64,000 bases of DNA from Gordionus sp. m RMFG-2023. Lineage: Eukaryota; Nematomorpha; Gordioida; Chordodea; Parachordodidae. Below, in pieces: positions 23,878-38,100 of the stretch. The stretch lies in the NCBI RefSeq assembly GCF_954871325.1, contig NC_088776.1, forward strand, positions 49,804,569 through 49,868,568. Direction: 5' to 3'. The number at the start of each line of letters is the position of its first letter. Position 1 is the stretch's first letter. Position numbers and translations under genes: made by a program. Below the pieces are notes generated by a model. It searched no databases, had not been told where the DNA came from, and saw nothing but the letters and a program-made list of their open reading frames with translations.

Positions 23878-25098
23878 TTGAACATAATTACTTATGTCAA
23901 ATGGTAAAGTACCTAAATAAACTATTTACATATTTTTAAAATAGAAATTTTACTATCCATATTTTGAACTCTTGACTGTATAAGATTTACTGCAGATCTT
24001 TCATCAACAACAATAACTTAAAAAAATGCAAATTACATAATGATATTAAAATAAAATACCTATTGGGACTACCTGGATGATAGGATTACTTTTCTCATTC
24101 TCTAGCACAATCTCTAATATTTGATCATCTTTTTGAGAATCAATAACAACTAATAATAATAATTATGTTAATATTCAAATAGTTCTTACTTGAATCAAGG
24201 TCTCTTATATTTAGAGAATTATTATCTCCCAGCTACATCACTAAAAAAAGATATATAAATTCATTATAAATATAAAATATACGTTCATCAATCCTTGTTA
24301 AATTTATTCTAATTTCCTTCTTTTTTGATATATTTTCATGATTGTTACATAATATTTCTGATACCCTATTGTCACTTGAAATTGAATCAATTTTCTTGCG
24401 ATGATGATCTTTGTAGGAAATTGATGTTTATTATAATAAATATAGAATTACCTTTTTCATTTACATTCTTTAAAAGATATTTTCTGATGTCCATATCAAT
24501 CTTAAAACAAATATAATGCTTGGGGTCAAAAAATTGCAAAATGTATTTTAAAAGAAATTGAAAGGAAATTTAAAAAAAATGGAAATATGGTTATGTTAAT
24601 TTTTTATCAAATTTATAAATTAATTTTATTAATAATTTTGTAATTAAATTTTACTTTTATTAAGAAAAATAAATTAAAATAATTCACTATATAAAATTAT
24701 AAAAAATCATATTTATATATTATTTTACTTAGTATTTTTATAGATCTATTAATAGTAATTATATAAAATTGACCTTTGTCTTATGACTTATATATGGCTT
24801 ATATTTCATTTTTTAAAATACATTTTTGGTATCACTTTTTATATATATATTTATATATAAATCCTTTTAAAAAATATAAATTATAGTCAATAGTTTATGT
24901 TTAAAATATTATTAACTCTCATTATTTCTTTCATTATTGTTTAAGAAGATATATGCATACATTTTTGAGAGACAGGGAGTGGGGAGGGGACTAAGGAACG
25001 TATTTTTTATTAGTTTAAAATGATATTTACGAAAAGTGATATAAAGGGGGGGGGGAATTTCCCCTTGCCCCTCCACTGGCTACGCCTATGGGCGAAAA

Positions 25099-25312
25099 GG
25101 TGGTTGTTAATATTGAACTAAAAATACAAAAGTCAAATATTCACAGCTGATATTTAATACTTTCGATATTGTGCATTGAAATATTAATTAATAACGTGCA
25201 TCCACTTCTTTATGCTTAGCATCAGGCAAGCATAACTTTAAAATATGATTATTTTGATTAAAACATTCATAACTTATTCAAATTGCTTTAATATGATCTG
25301 ATTTTATTAGTT
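25099..25312 (+). promoter_or_regulatory. Presumed 5' leader and promoter-proximal region of the p190 RhoGAP gene
   Basis: Only about 215 bp separate the hAT target duplication from the first ATG. No TATA box or initiator stands out against the A/T background. If transcription starts at exon 1, the promoter must be here, inside the hAT element, or upstream of it with an unseen 5' exon. Confidence 0.3.
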
Positions 25313-26150
25313 ATGGTGAAAAGCCATTCATCAGATTCTTCATTTAACTCAAACCCTACCAATCCTTTTAGTAACTCGCTTATTCAGTCAGCTAATTTAT
25401 TAAGCCACAATTTCCATAATAGTAGCCCAAATTCTACTTGTTATTCTTCAGTTTTTACTGAGGTGGAGAAAGATCTTGATAGTATTCCTCCATTAGTCAT
25501 AACAATCAGTGTAGTAGGATTAACCAACTGGGCAGTTGAAGAAACACTTAACTCACTCAAGAATGATTTATCAGATAATTTTACTTATGATGAAGCTACA
25601 AACACTAATAATTCCTCCTTTAATTCCAAAAATATTATATATGTTCCATCTGGTTCAGGAAAATCATGTTTATGTAATAGGTTTATGAAACCAGCCTATG
25701 ATGATTACAAACCTCAGGATCATAATGTAGTTATTAGTTCACATGATTTTGCTGGTCGGATCATTAATAACAATCATTTTTTATTTTGGGGTCAACATTT
25801 AATCCCCCTGGTACCTTCTGAAAAGGCTCAAGAATCTCCAAAACAAAATTTCATTCATGAAAATGTAAGTATAGATAATTCAACAGATCTCTCATCCTCT
25901 TATTATAACACACATTGTAATAAACCTTCAGTAGAGCTTAAAAAGGGTAATAAAAAAAATCAAAATAAAGATGATCAACCAACTGCTGTCTTACTCAGGG
26001 TTATTGAGCAAACAGAATTTATTGATGATAATATATGGAAACCATTCAGTGGAGGTAGCAAGATTAATGATCAGCCTTATGAAAAAAGATGTTGTGCCAT
26101 TGAGTTATCATCACATGAAAAATTGATGTATATTTGCAAAGACCAGCTAG
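25313..26150 (+). CDS. ARHGAP35: p190 RhoGAP exon 1: N-terminal half of the GTPase-like domain
   Basis: ATG at 25313 is the first after an in-frame stop. About 60 residues of Ser/Asn-rich leader precede TISVVGL (human ISVVGL). Next come a 40-residue insertion, GSGKSCLCNRFMKPAYDDY, VVISSHDFAGRIINNNHFLF, a second Ser/Asn/Lys-rich insertion, VIEQTEFIDDNIWKPF and SSHEKLMYICKDQLG. The P-loop reads VPSGSGKS, so the usual first glycine is replaced, while GKS is kept. The donor is CTAG|GTAAAA, phase 1, immediately after the conserved DQLG. Confidence 0.93.
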
Positions 26151-29100
26151 GTAAAACAATTAAGTATATTTTTTGATTATGTAATGAATATATCAATTTT
26201 ACAAAAATATTTTGGTGTAAATAAATTCAGGACAGTAACTAAAAATTTTTGTTGGAGGGGGGTGGGTAACTATTTAAATATAACATTTTGATCATATTAT
26301 TTTTGTCATTTACTCATATGCTAATAATATTAGTTTCATCATTAAGAATATAAATATATTGCCTAGAATATGAATAAGGTATTAAATATGCAATATTTCA
26401 AATGGTAATAAATTGTTGAATGGTGTATTATAAACATAATTGTGGAGTGGTTTGGTTCCAAATTCCATCATAGTTATTGTAACAAATACTTCAGAAACTT
26501 TGTCTATATTTATATAGATTTTAGTTGATTTTTACAATTATATGTCTGAATTAGAAATAAAATTGTAGGCTTTTAGAGAAGTCTGGTTCAAACTTTTCAA
26601 ATTTATTTAAAAAATATGGGCAGAGTTCTAAAAATAATTTAATTATCAACACCAGACTTCCCATACATAATCATACATAAGGGGTGAATAATCTTCTAAA
26701 ATAAAGAGCCTTAAGATAACTTCAATTATGGAAGGAAGATGGCCACAAGAATTTAGCTTTTTTTATGCGATGAGTACCCTAGATTTTGGGGTATTCCGCC
26801 TATATAAATCTCCATTTTTTACAATTTATAAAATAATAAGTATGAAGTTAAAATTAATACACTATAATATTTTATTTTATAATACTAAATTAACTATGTT
26901 TAAATGAATAAACATCTTACTGCATTATATCAACTTTTAATATTTTTCCATCAATTATATTGCCAAATTTTTTGTTGATTTATTAAGGTATTACCTTACA
27001 AACTAACTGTATTTTGAATAGAAGTTTTTTTTTCTAGGTGCTAGAAAAATGGGATCAAGTCCCTATAATCTAGAGAATCATTGATATAGCTTTAATAATT
27101 CAAAGATAAATACCTATCGCAAAATAATTTGAGAATGCACTAATCCTCCTTTTTTTCTCCATATCTGTTAATAGTGGACTCATCATCCTACAAAAAAATC
27201 AATGTTAGGTATATTACATATTGAAAAAATTTTTGGCATTTAACTTTTATTAGTAAATTTTTTTGAAATGCCCATGTTCTTCTTACTACTATGAATTGAG
27301 ATCTTTATATTTTATCAAAGACAAAACATGTTAATAGGTGTGCAATAAGATATTGTACCTTAAATTAATAATTAATTAAAAGTAACATTTCATACCAATC
27401 TTTTATTATATATTTTTCGTTATGAATTTAAATTAATATTAAAGAAAACACGGTTATGGGGGGAATTTTTTTTACCCAACCAGACCGAATCTAACCCAGA
27501 AATATTTAGGTCTATTGAGTCTAAAAATTTTTTAATCAATTTATGATTTTTTCAAAATAAAAGTATAAAGATATTAGATTTCCAAAACCTAAATCAACTG
27601 ACTCAGGAAAATCAGCTGACCTATCTTAATATCTCCCTAACATTTTCGATTTCCACACCCATCCAAACCATTAATATATATTATTAATCGATTCCACACG
27701 ATATATTATGATATTCTCATAAACCGACGCGATACCGAACCGAATTGATTTCTATCTACCTTCTATCTTTTAACCTATGCCATAAAAAATTCAATATGTT
27801 ATAATAAGACAGCTAGCTTTCACGAATGATTAAATGTATTTTATTATAAAAAATTTAATCATCTCATTTAAAACGTGGGCAATATTTATGGCTGAATATA
27901 GTGTTGCTAAACGGCACAATTTAACCAATTTTTAAAAATGTCTAAATCAAGAGTTTAGCCAAAAATATTATTTCCTAAATCTCAAAATTTAGCCAATAGA
28001 TATCCAAACCTTTAGCAAAATTAAATATAACAAAAAATAATATCTACAGTAGAGATCTGCAAAGTTAGGCCCGGCCCATACCCGGCCCGTTCGGGCCGGG
28101 TCGGACTCGGGCCTAATTTTATTTAAACTAATCGGGTTCGGGCCGGGCCTAATATTTTTGAAAAAAGTTCGCACCGGGCCGGGCCTAATATTTAAAAAAA
28201 AATTCGGGCCGGGTCTGGTCGGGCCTTGGAATTTTTTTTTAAAATTTATCAATTTTATATTGAATTTTTTATGTAAAATAAAAATATTTGATTTTATTTA
28301 TTGAAATTAAACGACATATAACATATATCTTTTATTTTGAGTAATTATAAAAATTAATTTCTATACTTAAATAAATTCGGGCCGGGCCGGGTGGGTAAAT
28401 TATTTTAAAAAATTTCGGGTTCGGGCGGGCCGGCAAAACTTTTTAAAAAAAATTTCAGGCCGGGCTTGAAAAATTAGGCCCGATGCAGATCACTAATCTA
28501 CAGTATCTTTTTTAAAATAATTCAGTTAAACATTAAAAAACAAATTGAATTTTGGTTCCTTTTAAATTTATTACGATATTATGGATATATTAAATATTAT
28601 ATGTATAATCTTCATAATCAAAATATGATCATTTTCATATCATCTTAACGTTATTAAAATTTAAGGAGACTATATAGTGTAATGTTAATTTTTTGCTATC
28701 TACCAGTATCGAACCACAAACCTACCATTTCAAAAGTACACGCTTTAAGCATGCATCAACTTGAATTATAATTACATTTAAAATATTAATTATATATATA
28801 TATTGATAGCTGATATTTTTAAAATATTGTCGTTTATTAATACTAGCTAATAACCCGTAAAGAATGACGTGGTTGAGGGGTAATTATTTAGTTTATGTAT
28901 ATGGTACTAAATATACTTTATTAATATATTTTATAAAAATATTAAAATCGAGGAGAAAAAGAGGTAAAATTGTTGTAATGTAACTTGAGCATTAAGGGTA
29001 TTATATCAAAATTTTAATTTGTGATAAAAATCATATTGGTTAAAATTTAAAATAGAGATACTTGAAATTTTTAAATATGGGCTAGACATTGGCCTGAAAT

Positions 29101-32100
29101 TTTTTTTTGCAGACAGCCTGTCCTGATCAAAAAACCAAGTCCCATGCAACTCATAAAATTTTGCCATTTATTTCTATTGTAATTTAATAACAATGTCTTC
29201 AATTTAATTTTATAATCATTGATAGTATCTCTATAAACAAATAAAATTTAAATTTGTGATAGAAAACATATTGGGTAAAAGTTAAAATAGAGATGCTTGA
29301 AAATTTTTTAATTTTAAATATGGGTTACACATTGGCCTGAATTATTTTTGCAGATATGGTCAGGCCTGATCAAAAAATCAAGGCTCGATATCGGACCTTA
29401 TAAAAAAATATCTATTAACATATATTTAATTCACTAAAAAAAATATATTAAAATTGATTAGAATATCTTCAACAGTTAGAATAAATACAATTAATTCGAT
29501 ATTCGACATATATGTTATTTTATTCCTCTAGAGATAATTTTTTATATGTTATATTATAACTAACTACCGTTTTTCAAAATTAATCATTTTACATTCAAAG
29601 ACCTGCAGAAGTACAATTTGCACAGCTCAGCCCTTTTTTAAAAATATGTAACATTGATATTAAATTTTTATAGCTAATAATGGCAATTTAAAATATTCGG
29701 TTTTAAAATATATGGCCCGGCCCGGGTATTTTTTTATAGGTTCGGCCCGGGTATTTAAATATTTTTTAGGTCCGGCCTGGATATATTAAATAAAATTAAA
29801 ATACGGCCAGGCCTGTGCAGGTCTCTGATTTTAACTAAAGAATGTAAAGGATAATAACTTTTTTAAAATTTATGAATATTCATTTTTGTTTAAATAAATG
29901 CGTTAATATAAATATTTTAAAAAAAACCCTGTCAAGAAGCTGCTATCTTAAAAGATTCGATTAAGAACTGGAAAAGAACCGGCTGGATTAAAAAATAAAA
30001 TATCTTGGCCCGGATATCCAGTACATCACTGTTATATATTTAAATATGTTTCAAGGTTCTAAAAAACCAAATTGATTTGTTTGTTATAAAGGCTTTTTTT
30101 ATTTTAATTTATTCATTGTTACCTTGTATGCTTTTTTTTAAATATAAATTTTATGAAACTAATATGACTTATATTTGTGTGAATGACCAATTATTTTAAT
30201 TAACCCCCCCCCCCCCCCTCCCTTTTTACTTTTTTTTCTTCTTCAAAGGTTCTATAAATCCAATTTTTTTTAAAAAAATACCTCTAGATTATATCAATTT
30301 GGTTATTTTTGCTGGTTTTAATTTATGGACCATTTATAACATTATAATTATAATGAGCAATTCAAAATGTGTTAAAATTATTTATTATACCGATATCATA
30401 TTTAGTGCTATGAAATTAACTGAATTTGTCAAAAAGTAACTGAAAACATGCCTTATTTATTTTTTTAAAAGAAATAAAGTACCAAAAGCCTTGAATACGG
30501 AATGGTTTTTTTTAAAATTTATGTATGACAATTATCACAATTTAAAAATAAAAATTAAATGTTTATAACATCTTTTGAGAAATAGTTATCATTATGCATT
30601 TTTTTCCCATATATCTTCAGGCATTTTTTCTAATAGAAGAAATTTCTAATAAAGTCACATTATATAAACTTCATATAACGACCAAAGCGTTCAATTTTTT
30701 TTACTAGAAGGTTTGATTAAATTTTTAATTAATTATTTCTATCGGTAAAACAATCAATCATCAATTTTTTGGCTATAATTGCCAGAGATTATCTCAAAAA
30801 ACCTTATTATTAAGAACATAAAGAATAAATGAAGAGCTTCAGTATCAACATATTATATTTTATGGGAGAATAATGACATTTTAAATACCAAGCCAATTAG
30901 AAACGAAGAAGTTAGGACAAACTTGGACGCGGCACGCTCATGTCCAAAGATTGCATGTTCTTATGACTCAGATCACCTAAAAGGAGAACTATATCTCTTA
31001 TTAACCTATGTTTAAGGGTAGGCATTTGGTCTCTTCTAAATTATATAATGCCTTGCTTCCTCCGCGCTACACGTTCGTAAACGTTTGTTGCCCATTTAAC
31101 ACTTTTATATCGTATGAAAATTTTTTTAAATTAAATTTGATAGAAAATATTTACTAGTATGCATGTATTTATTATCTTATGTTGTATAAACCCATTCCCA
31201 TTCCTACCCCATTTGAATATTATGTTTTTTAATAAGATATAGATAAGAGAATGGATACCCAATATCGTTTATCTGGGATATATCAGCTCAAATCAAAATC
31301 TTCTTTGCAAAAAAAAATTAACATAATTTTGAATGAGCATAAAATAAACTTCCCACTCAGTAAAGCTTTTATTGGCAATTATATTTGTAAAGGTTTCACA
31401 CATATATCTATTCATTAAATTGTTTAAGTTATTAATCAAAGTTGATTCTTTATAAGAGATCCGCGTGACTCGACCGGGCAAAAAGACTTAAGGGTATGGG
31501 TCAGGGGCGTCGCTAGCCTTTACAATCTCAGGGGGCTCTTATACTTTTTTTAGATTTGTTAACTCTTAACAATTATTCTGAATTTTAATTTTCTCAATTA
31601 TTATATTATGCATACAAAATAAACTGGCATATAAATAATTAAAACAATACAAGTATACCTACAAAAATACGAATCGAATCGAATAATTTATTATTCGTAT
31701 TCGTATGAATAATAAAATGATTATTCGATTCGATTCGATTCGAAAATTTTATTTACCATGAATTAAAAAAGATCTATTATAAAATTTATTTTGTAAAATT
31801 TAACTAAGGATAAAGACAAACAAATTTTATTAGTGAGACAAAATAGAAGCATACATATATAATATATTTATATACAATGTGGAAAAATCAATATAATATT
31901 CATATCTATAATGTAGAAGATAAATCTGACAACAGCCAATTTTTCAAACATAAAGTTTTTCGGATTGTTTCCTCCTTTAACGACATTCTGTATTTTGTAA
32001 CCATATGAGCTCCAACAGAAAAGAGTCGCTCACATGGGGTTGAAGATCCCTGTATGGACAATATGTCCCTCGCCATTTTAGGTAACACGGCATTAGCAAT

Positions 32101-35100
32101 ATTTTACAAATAAAGTGGTAAAAACTTTAGGCAAAAAGTCAAATTTATGATTTCTCCATCATCAAATGAAAGAGAAATATCAGGTTTGCCCGTCATTCTT
32201 GATGTGATGGGATTAACAGTTTATTATAATTGTATATGTTATGTGTTATATAAATTACCTTCGTCCATCTCTATCATAAAAGAAATTTCTAAAGTAATGG
32301 TCTATTATGAGATAAATTAAAATGGAGTTTCAAAATTTGGCGCAATTTTCATTATTCCACTAGGAGATTTTATTAAATTGAAATAATTTTAAATAATTCC
32401 TAATAATAATATATGATTTATATATGATTATTTTCCAATATATATTAATACTATAAATTATTTTAGTCGAATAATCTCGAATAATTCGATCGAATAATAG
32501 ATAAAAAATTATTCGACGAATAATATATTTTCCTTATTCGAATTCGATTCGAATTAATCGAATAATTGTGTTATTCGTATTCGTAAAATACGAATCGAAT
32601 TGAATCGAATCGAATATCGAATAACAAATAATTCGTTTTAGGTATAAATACAAGACATTTCTAAAAATAAATTTTTTTAATACAATATCTATTTATTACA
32701 ATATAAAATATTTTCGATTGCTGATATAAAAAAAATTTGCGTCTAAAGAATTACAATTGATAAAAAAGATTAATTAATTCATACATATGCCTCAATTGAT
32801 AACAGTTTTTAAAAACCACATAATGCAATAATATAATTCTTAGCAACTTACATTGACAAAAGGTTATCAAACTAATATAACTCTATTACCATTTTACACA
32901 TTTATAGAATGGACTAATAAGGAAAAATTTATAGGCCATAACCAAATCAATAATTCTTGAAGAAGAGAGTATAAACGACCAATCCAAATCATAAAACTAT
33001 TAAGTGGTCCCCATAGATAGATAAATGCTAAAAGCTTCCGTCAAATCAATAACTCTTCAGAAATTTTACATTATAAAAAAAATCTAATTCAAAATTTTCT
33101 CCTATAAATTATTTAACAAGAGTCCATCTTTGGACTAATTATTTTCCATAGTGCTGGAATTATAAAGTATAATACTTTTTTTTTATTGTTCTCTGGACTG
33201 TGTACCTCAATTGAGTAAATTATTGTGAGATATTAAATTTCTAAAAGATTATCATCCATTATAAATGATATATAATATATAAACGACTACACAGTTGACC
33301 AATATTGTTTATCTAAAATATGCAATCATATGCTCTCAGCCGTTGTAGTAATAATCTTAAATTACATAGCAACACAAATAATAGATGCTGGTTAATTTGC
33401 AGTAATAGCCATGACACTCACGATGTAAACTAGTATCAGAATTTATTATGTTTGATAAATTGATAAAATAAAAACACTTTGGATGAAATAATTGTGCAAA
33501 TATATTGAAGCCTTGAGTTATTTACACGGCAAGGATGCCATATTAGAAATGAAACATAAACTATAAAATAAGGACCGGAATGATATGATGAAACAATTAG
33601 GATTTTATATATTGTCGCACCACCTCTAGTTGGTATATTATATCTTAAAATAATAGTAGTTTGTAAAAATATCAAAAATATACTTGTATTAAAAATTTAA
33701 CTCTAAACTGTTTTTTGAAAAAGAAAAAAATAGCTTTCCTATAACGTAAAAATGAAAAGATATCAAATTTAATATATTTAATTTTTTAAATTATTTATAA
33801 CTAAATAGATGGCGTTAAATACTTGAGAGCTAATTGTTACTATATTTATTATCAAAAGCCTTTATTAGTAAAATTCATTTATTAGCTGTAATATATTATA
33901 ACTGTCGAATACGTCTATAAAAGTGGCATTTTATCTAATATTTTATAAACAACTGTATATAATAGAGGATTATAAACTATATGTCTACTTACTTTTTATT
34001 TTACTTATTCAGACCTTGAAATTTTTAGGAATAGTTATGATAATAAAATTTAAGAATAAATATACAGTTAATTAGTCATTTTGAACTCTGCTAATTACAA
34101 TATTAAATTTTTTAGTTTTCAATTAATAATTGATTATATTTATTTAATTAGGGTTATAAATAATAGTCAATTAAGCTTCAACTGTTAATGCTAAATTACT
34201 ATTTAGTGAGTGATATTGATATTATATTATTAACACAAAATTTGGTGGCTAGCTGACATAGTGAAAATACAATTTATATGTAATAATTAATTTAATCTAA
34301 TATTTAAAATAGTATTCATTTAATAAATATTTAGATAGTCTTAATAATTTTTAAATAATAAAATTAAATCTATATTTTACTAAATAAATTTATAAAAGAA
34401 ATTTTTCAGGGGGCAATCAAAAAAATTTATTTTTAGTTCAAGGAGTTAAGATTTCATTTAAAAAATTTTTTTTTGCTTCAGGGGTCTATTCAAATTTTTT
34501 AGGGGGCTTGAGCCCCTGCGCGCCTCCCCAGCGATGCCACTGGTCTGGGTTACTATACAAAATATTTTATTTAGGCAAATTTAAGCTTTCATAAAATATT
34601 ATTACAGACTTGACTGGAGAACTTATATTTTACGGGCAAGGCAAAAAATTTTAACGGGAAGGGCTGACCCGAAGAACATTTTCAAAAGTATTCATGGGCC
34701 AGTTCGGGTCAGGCTCCGCCGATGGTATTATACAATGATTAAAAAAAATTTATTATAAATTTAGTGTTTTCATTTTTATTAAATAAAATTTTTATGAACA
34801 ATATATGTTTTTCATCATGAAAAGAAAATTAAGAATTATGTAATATAAAATATTCAAGATGACTGGTTTTTCAAGTGTATTTTAATCAGAAAATTTGTTA
34901 AAAATTATATTTGGTTTTTTAAAAATCTCTAAGGGTAAATAGTAAATTTGATTCTGCAGGAACGCTTGATTGATATTCATGATGATCGATGATGTGTTCA
35001 ACAACACTTTTGGTAGGCTGCAAGTTTCTTAGAACATTACAATGTCCTTTAATTTTTTTTCAGCAAATCTTTCAATATAATAATATCTCATCACAGGAGG

Positions 35101-38100
35101 TACATATTAGATAATTTAATAATTAAGAAAAATGATATTTTTATTTACTGGATAGGTATATATAAATAATTTTATATAAGGTAAAGGTAATTGTTTTAAG
35201 AAATTTAAAAGGATCGATGTAGATTGGAATATCATCTTGATTCTTATTAAATTAGTAATGTCTTCTATCTTATTGAATAAACTTTTAAATGAACTTAGTG
35301 ATATACCATGACATTTCACAAATTTACACATTATATTAACCTCTATCATAGTGCTCAGGCTCACCGTGTCAACTTTAATCAAACCTGTAATTAGCTTCTA
35401 TTATTACATGCTTATTAGTTATTTACACTCTTTGTAATTCTCTTTATTATAACCAAAGTGTTAATTATTCCTAAACATTATTTCTCATAAATAGTTTCTC
35501 CAACATTTTTATGTAAAATTATAAAAAATATTACAGAATTATTATTAATAAGATAAGAATCAAGATGATGGTTAAAAAAAATAGGTGAAATTATACCAAC
35601 CTAAGTTGTAATATAACACTTATACTAGATTAGCAGTTATATTTTACTATAACAGTAATTGTGATTTATCTTAAACCTCTATCATTATCTACTGTTTTCA
35701 TCTTCCTCAGTTTCTGAATTATAATTAACTATCAAATAAAAAATTATCTTATCTTTTACTTTCGCTATTTATTTCACCTTAAATAATTGTTGCTTAATAC
35801 AAATATCCAAATATTAGATTGAAAATATAAGGGTAAAATACTTTAAACTTGTGATTTGTGAATAATTAATCATGACCATCATCAAAAGTATTCAAAGGTG
35901 GATCCCAGAAATGTTAATGTATTTTTATCAATTATTTTAAAACTTAGGTCCTCTTAGGGGATTGAGTTATGAAAAGTAAACACGGGGGACCTACGATGTA
36001 ATCTCATCATTAAAATTATAGGGGATTACAAATGGTGCCCTCTTAGTCAACAATAGACAAGCCAATATGCCAATTATAATAGAATTATTTTATATTTTAG
36101 TCATCAATGAGGCATCCTTTCGTTTTCTAGAGAAATCTAAAGGCCTCTTCCAAGTATTGTGAATCTTTACCAAATAGTTTAGAAGTGATTTTTATATTTA
36201 AAGAAATATAAATGCTACAGAACCTCTTAATAAAAAAATTGTAATTTAAAGTAATTGGTTCACATAAATCTGTATAATTCCCTCTTTTTTAAAACCTTTT
36301 TTAAACACTTTAGAATATATAAAAAATAATTCTAAATTTTTTTATAATAAATTAAATTTTTTTAATATATTGCGCCCTCTAGCGGGATATTTTTATAAAT
36401 GTATTATAAACATTTTATAGTTTAAATCAAGATTATAATAATACATAAGAAATTCGAAATTTTATATCATTTTTTTCCAACCATTGAGTTTAGTAATTTA
36501 ATTTTATTTCATAATTTATAAGTTAAAACTAAAAATGGATACATAAGAAATGTCTATATAATCGACATAAATGCACCTTTTTCTTTAATAAAAAATAAAA
36601 AGAACTAATAATGTGATTTTTTTAATAGGGTTGCTTAGGTGACCTACACTTATTAAAATAAAATTTAGACTATCAACTTCTATCTAAAACGAATAAGCAC
36701 TCAATTAATTCCGTTCAATTATTTGCCTCCTTGATTAATGTTTTGAAAATATAAAATTTTTAATATATTATTTTATTTTTTAAAATATATTTTATTTTGA
36801 TATCTAATATTGTAATCAAGTGAACGTTTTCCTATCAACATGATGTTTACTTAATTTTTTCTATCAACTTTCCTATCACCTTAATATAAAAATAAGGGAG
36901 ACTATTTCGATCTATCCGCCCGGCCAATCCGGCCTCACTAATTCGAGTAATCGGAAATCGAGATTAAAATCGTATTTAGGGTGAAATTTGATCCCAGGAA
37001 ATAAATTTTTTTTTTCATCAACCAGATTCGAACTCGCATCTCCTCGTAAATTGTATCCTATTCTTATTTTTTAAATTGGAATCGTTTTTTAAACAAAATT
37101 ATTTGAAACAACAAAAGAAGAAAAAAACTAAAAAATATTTTCAAATAGGATTGTTAAGTCACCTTAACACCATATTAAAATATAAATCAAGGACCATACA
37201 AATTTTTGTGCTATAAAGTAAGTGCCTGGTCATTTAAATCGTCTATGAAATTATTTTATCCAGGGCTGTGAACCCTCCTTCTAAAAATGTTCGGATTTGG
37301 GTTCTGGTTCAGATGGGTCAGGGTTCGTGGTCCAGAAAAATAAACACTTAAAATTTAGTAAAAATAACAGAAACATTAGTTTTTTTTTATAAATTTTATT
37401 TTACTATATTTAACCCTTGCCATAAAAATAATTCTCATTATAATTAAAAAATAAGCGAATTATCATGATATCTTACAAAATCGAGATTTTTAAATTAGAG
37501 GTGAGCACGGGTTTTTATTCACGGTTTACCCACTTACTCTGGAAATAAAAAAATTTATCCATTCACGCTTACTACTAATAAAATTTTCGACCCCACCCGC
37601 CCGCTCACGAAAGGCAATATTTTGATTCACACCCATCACGCCCCAAAATTCATGGTGTTTTTAAATTTTTCAAGACTTTATTGCTATATTTTTGGATTTA
37701 TTCTATATATTTCTCTAATTACACAATCCGTATTGAAAACTAAAAATAAATACAATATATAAATCTGAATTTTTATTTAGAAAAAGATGAATGTTCATGA
37801 TATTTCATTTCAATTGTGTTCGCCATTCTTCTAATAAGAAGATTGGTTGAAAAGGTAGAAAATAACCTTTCACTAGAAGCCGAACTTGCCGGGGCTGACA
37901 AAATTTTACTCGCTAATTTTCTCAAAAAAGAAAATGATTTCCCTGCTTCCAAAACTTCAAAATATTGTCATTGTTATTTGTCTTGTGAGCGATAAATCTT
38001 TTATCATCCTCACAGCTTTTATCGGTAGATGTTGATGCTTCATCAGAATCCGTTAGTATAGCTGGCTTTCCTATTAGATCTTTGAGTTTCTTAATTTTAA

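Larger units (their letters stand above)
20750..25090 (-). mobile_element. hAT transposon, full length with decayed transposase
   Basis: Terminal inverted repeats CATAGGCGTAGCCAGGATTT and, at the right end in reverse complement, CATAGGCGTAGCCAGTGGAG are flanked by a perfect 8-bp duplication GGCGAAAA (20742-20749 and 25091-25098). Just inside each end lies a G or C tract. A minus-strand ZMYM1-like hAT transposase occupies about 23877-21059. The right end lies only 215 bp from the start codon of the p190 RhoGAP gene. A shortened relative sits at 8877-10185. Confidence 0.9.
31502..34542. mobile_element. hAT-type element (CAGGGGCGTCGCTAG ends) with a nested element
   Basis: Left end CAGGGGCGTCGCTAG and inverted right end CAGTGGCATCGCTGGGG are flanked by 8-bp near-identical duplications GTATGGGT and GTCTGGGT. 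Each inner end carries an AGGGGGCTC/GAGCCCC tract. The interior holds a second element at about 31660-32645. Near the right it holds a 200-bp module also found in the 8877-10185 hAT. No transposase of its own was seen. Confidence 0.75.

Noticed and set aside
27989-28252. Minus-strand frame rich in Arg-Pro-Gly
   Set aside because: Direct translation of the GGCCGGGC repeats of a non-coding MITE.
30200-30240. Long C tract followed by a T tract
   Set aside because: Homopolymers like this recur at several places and may vary in assembly; no structure around it.
36371-36390. Resemblance of TGCGCCCTCTAGCGGG to a CTCF site
   Set aside because: Similar by eye, but it belongs to a repeat module and many animals lack CTCF; no basis for the claim.
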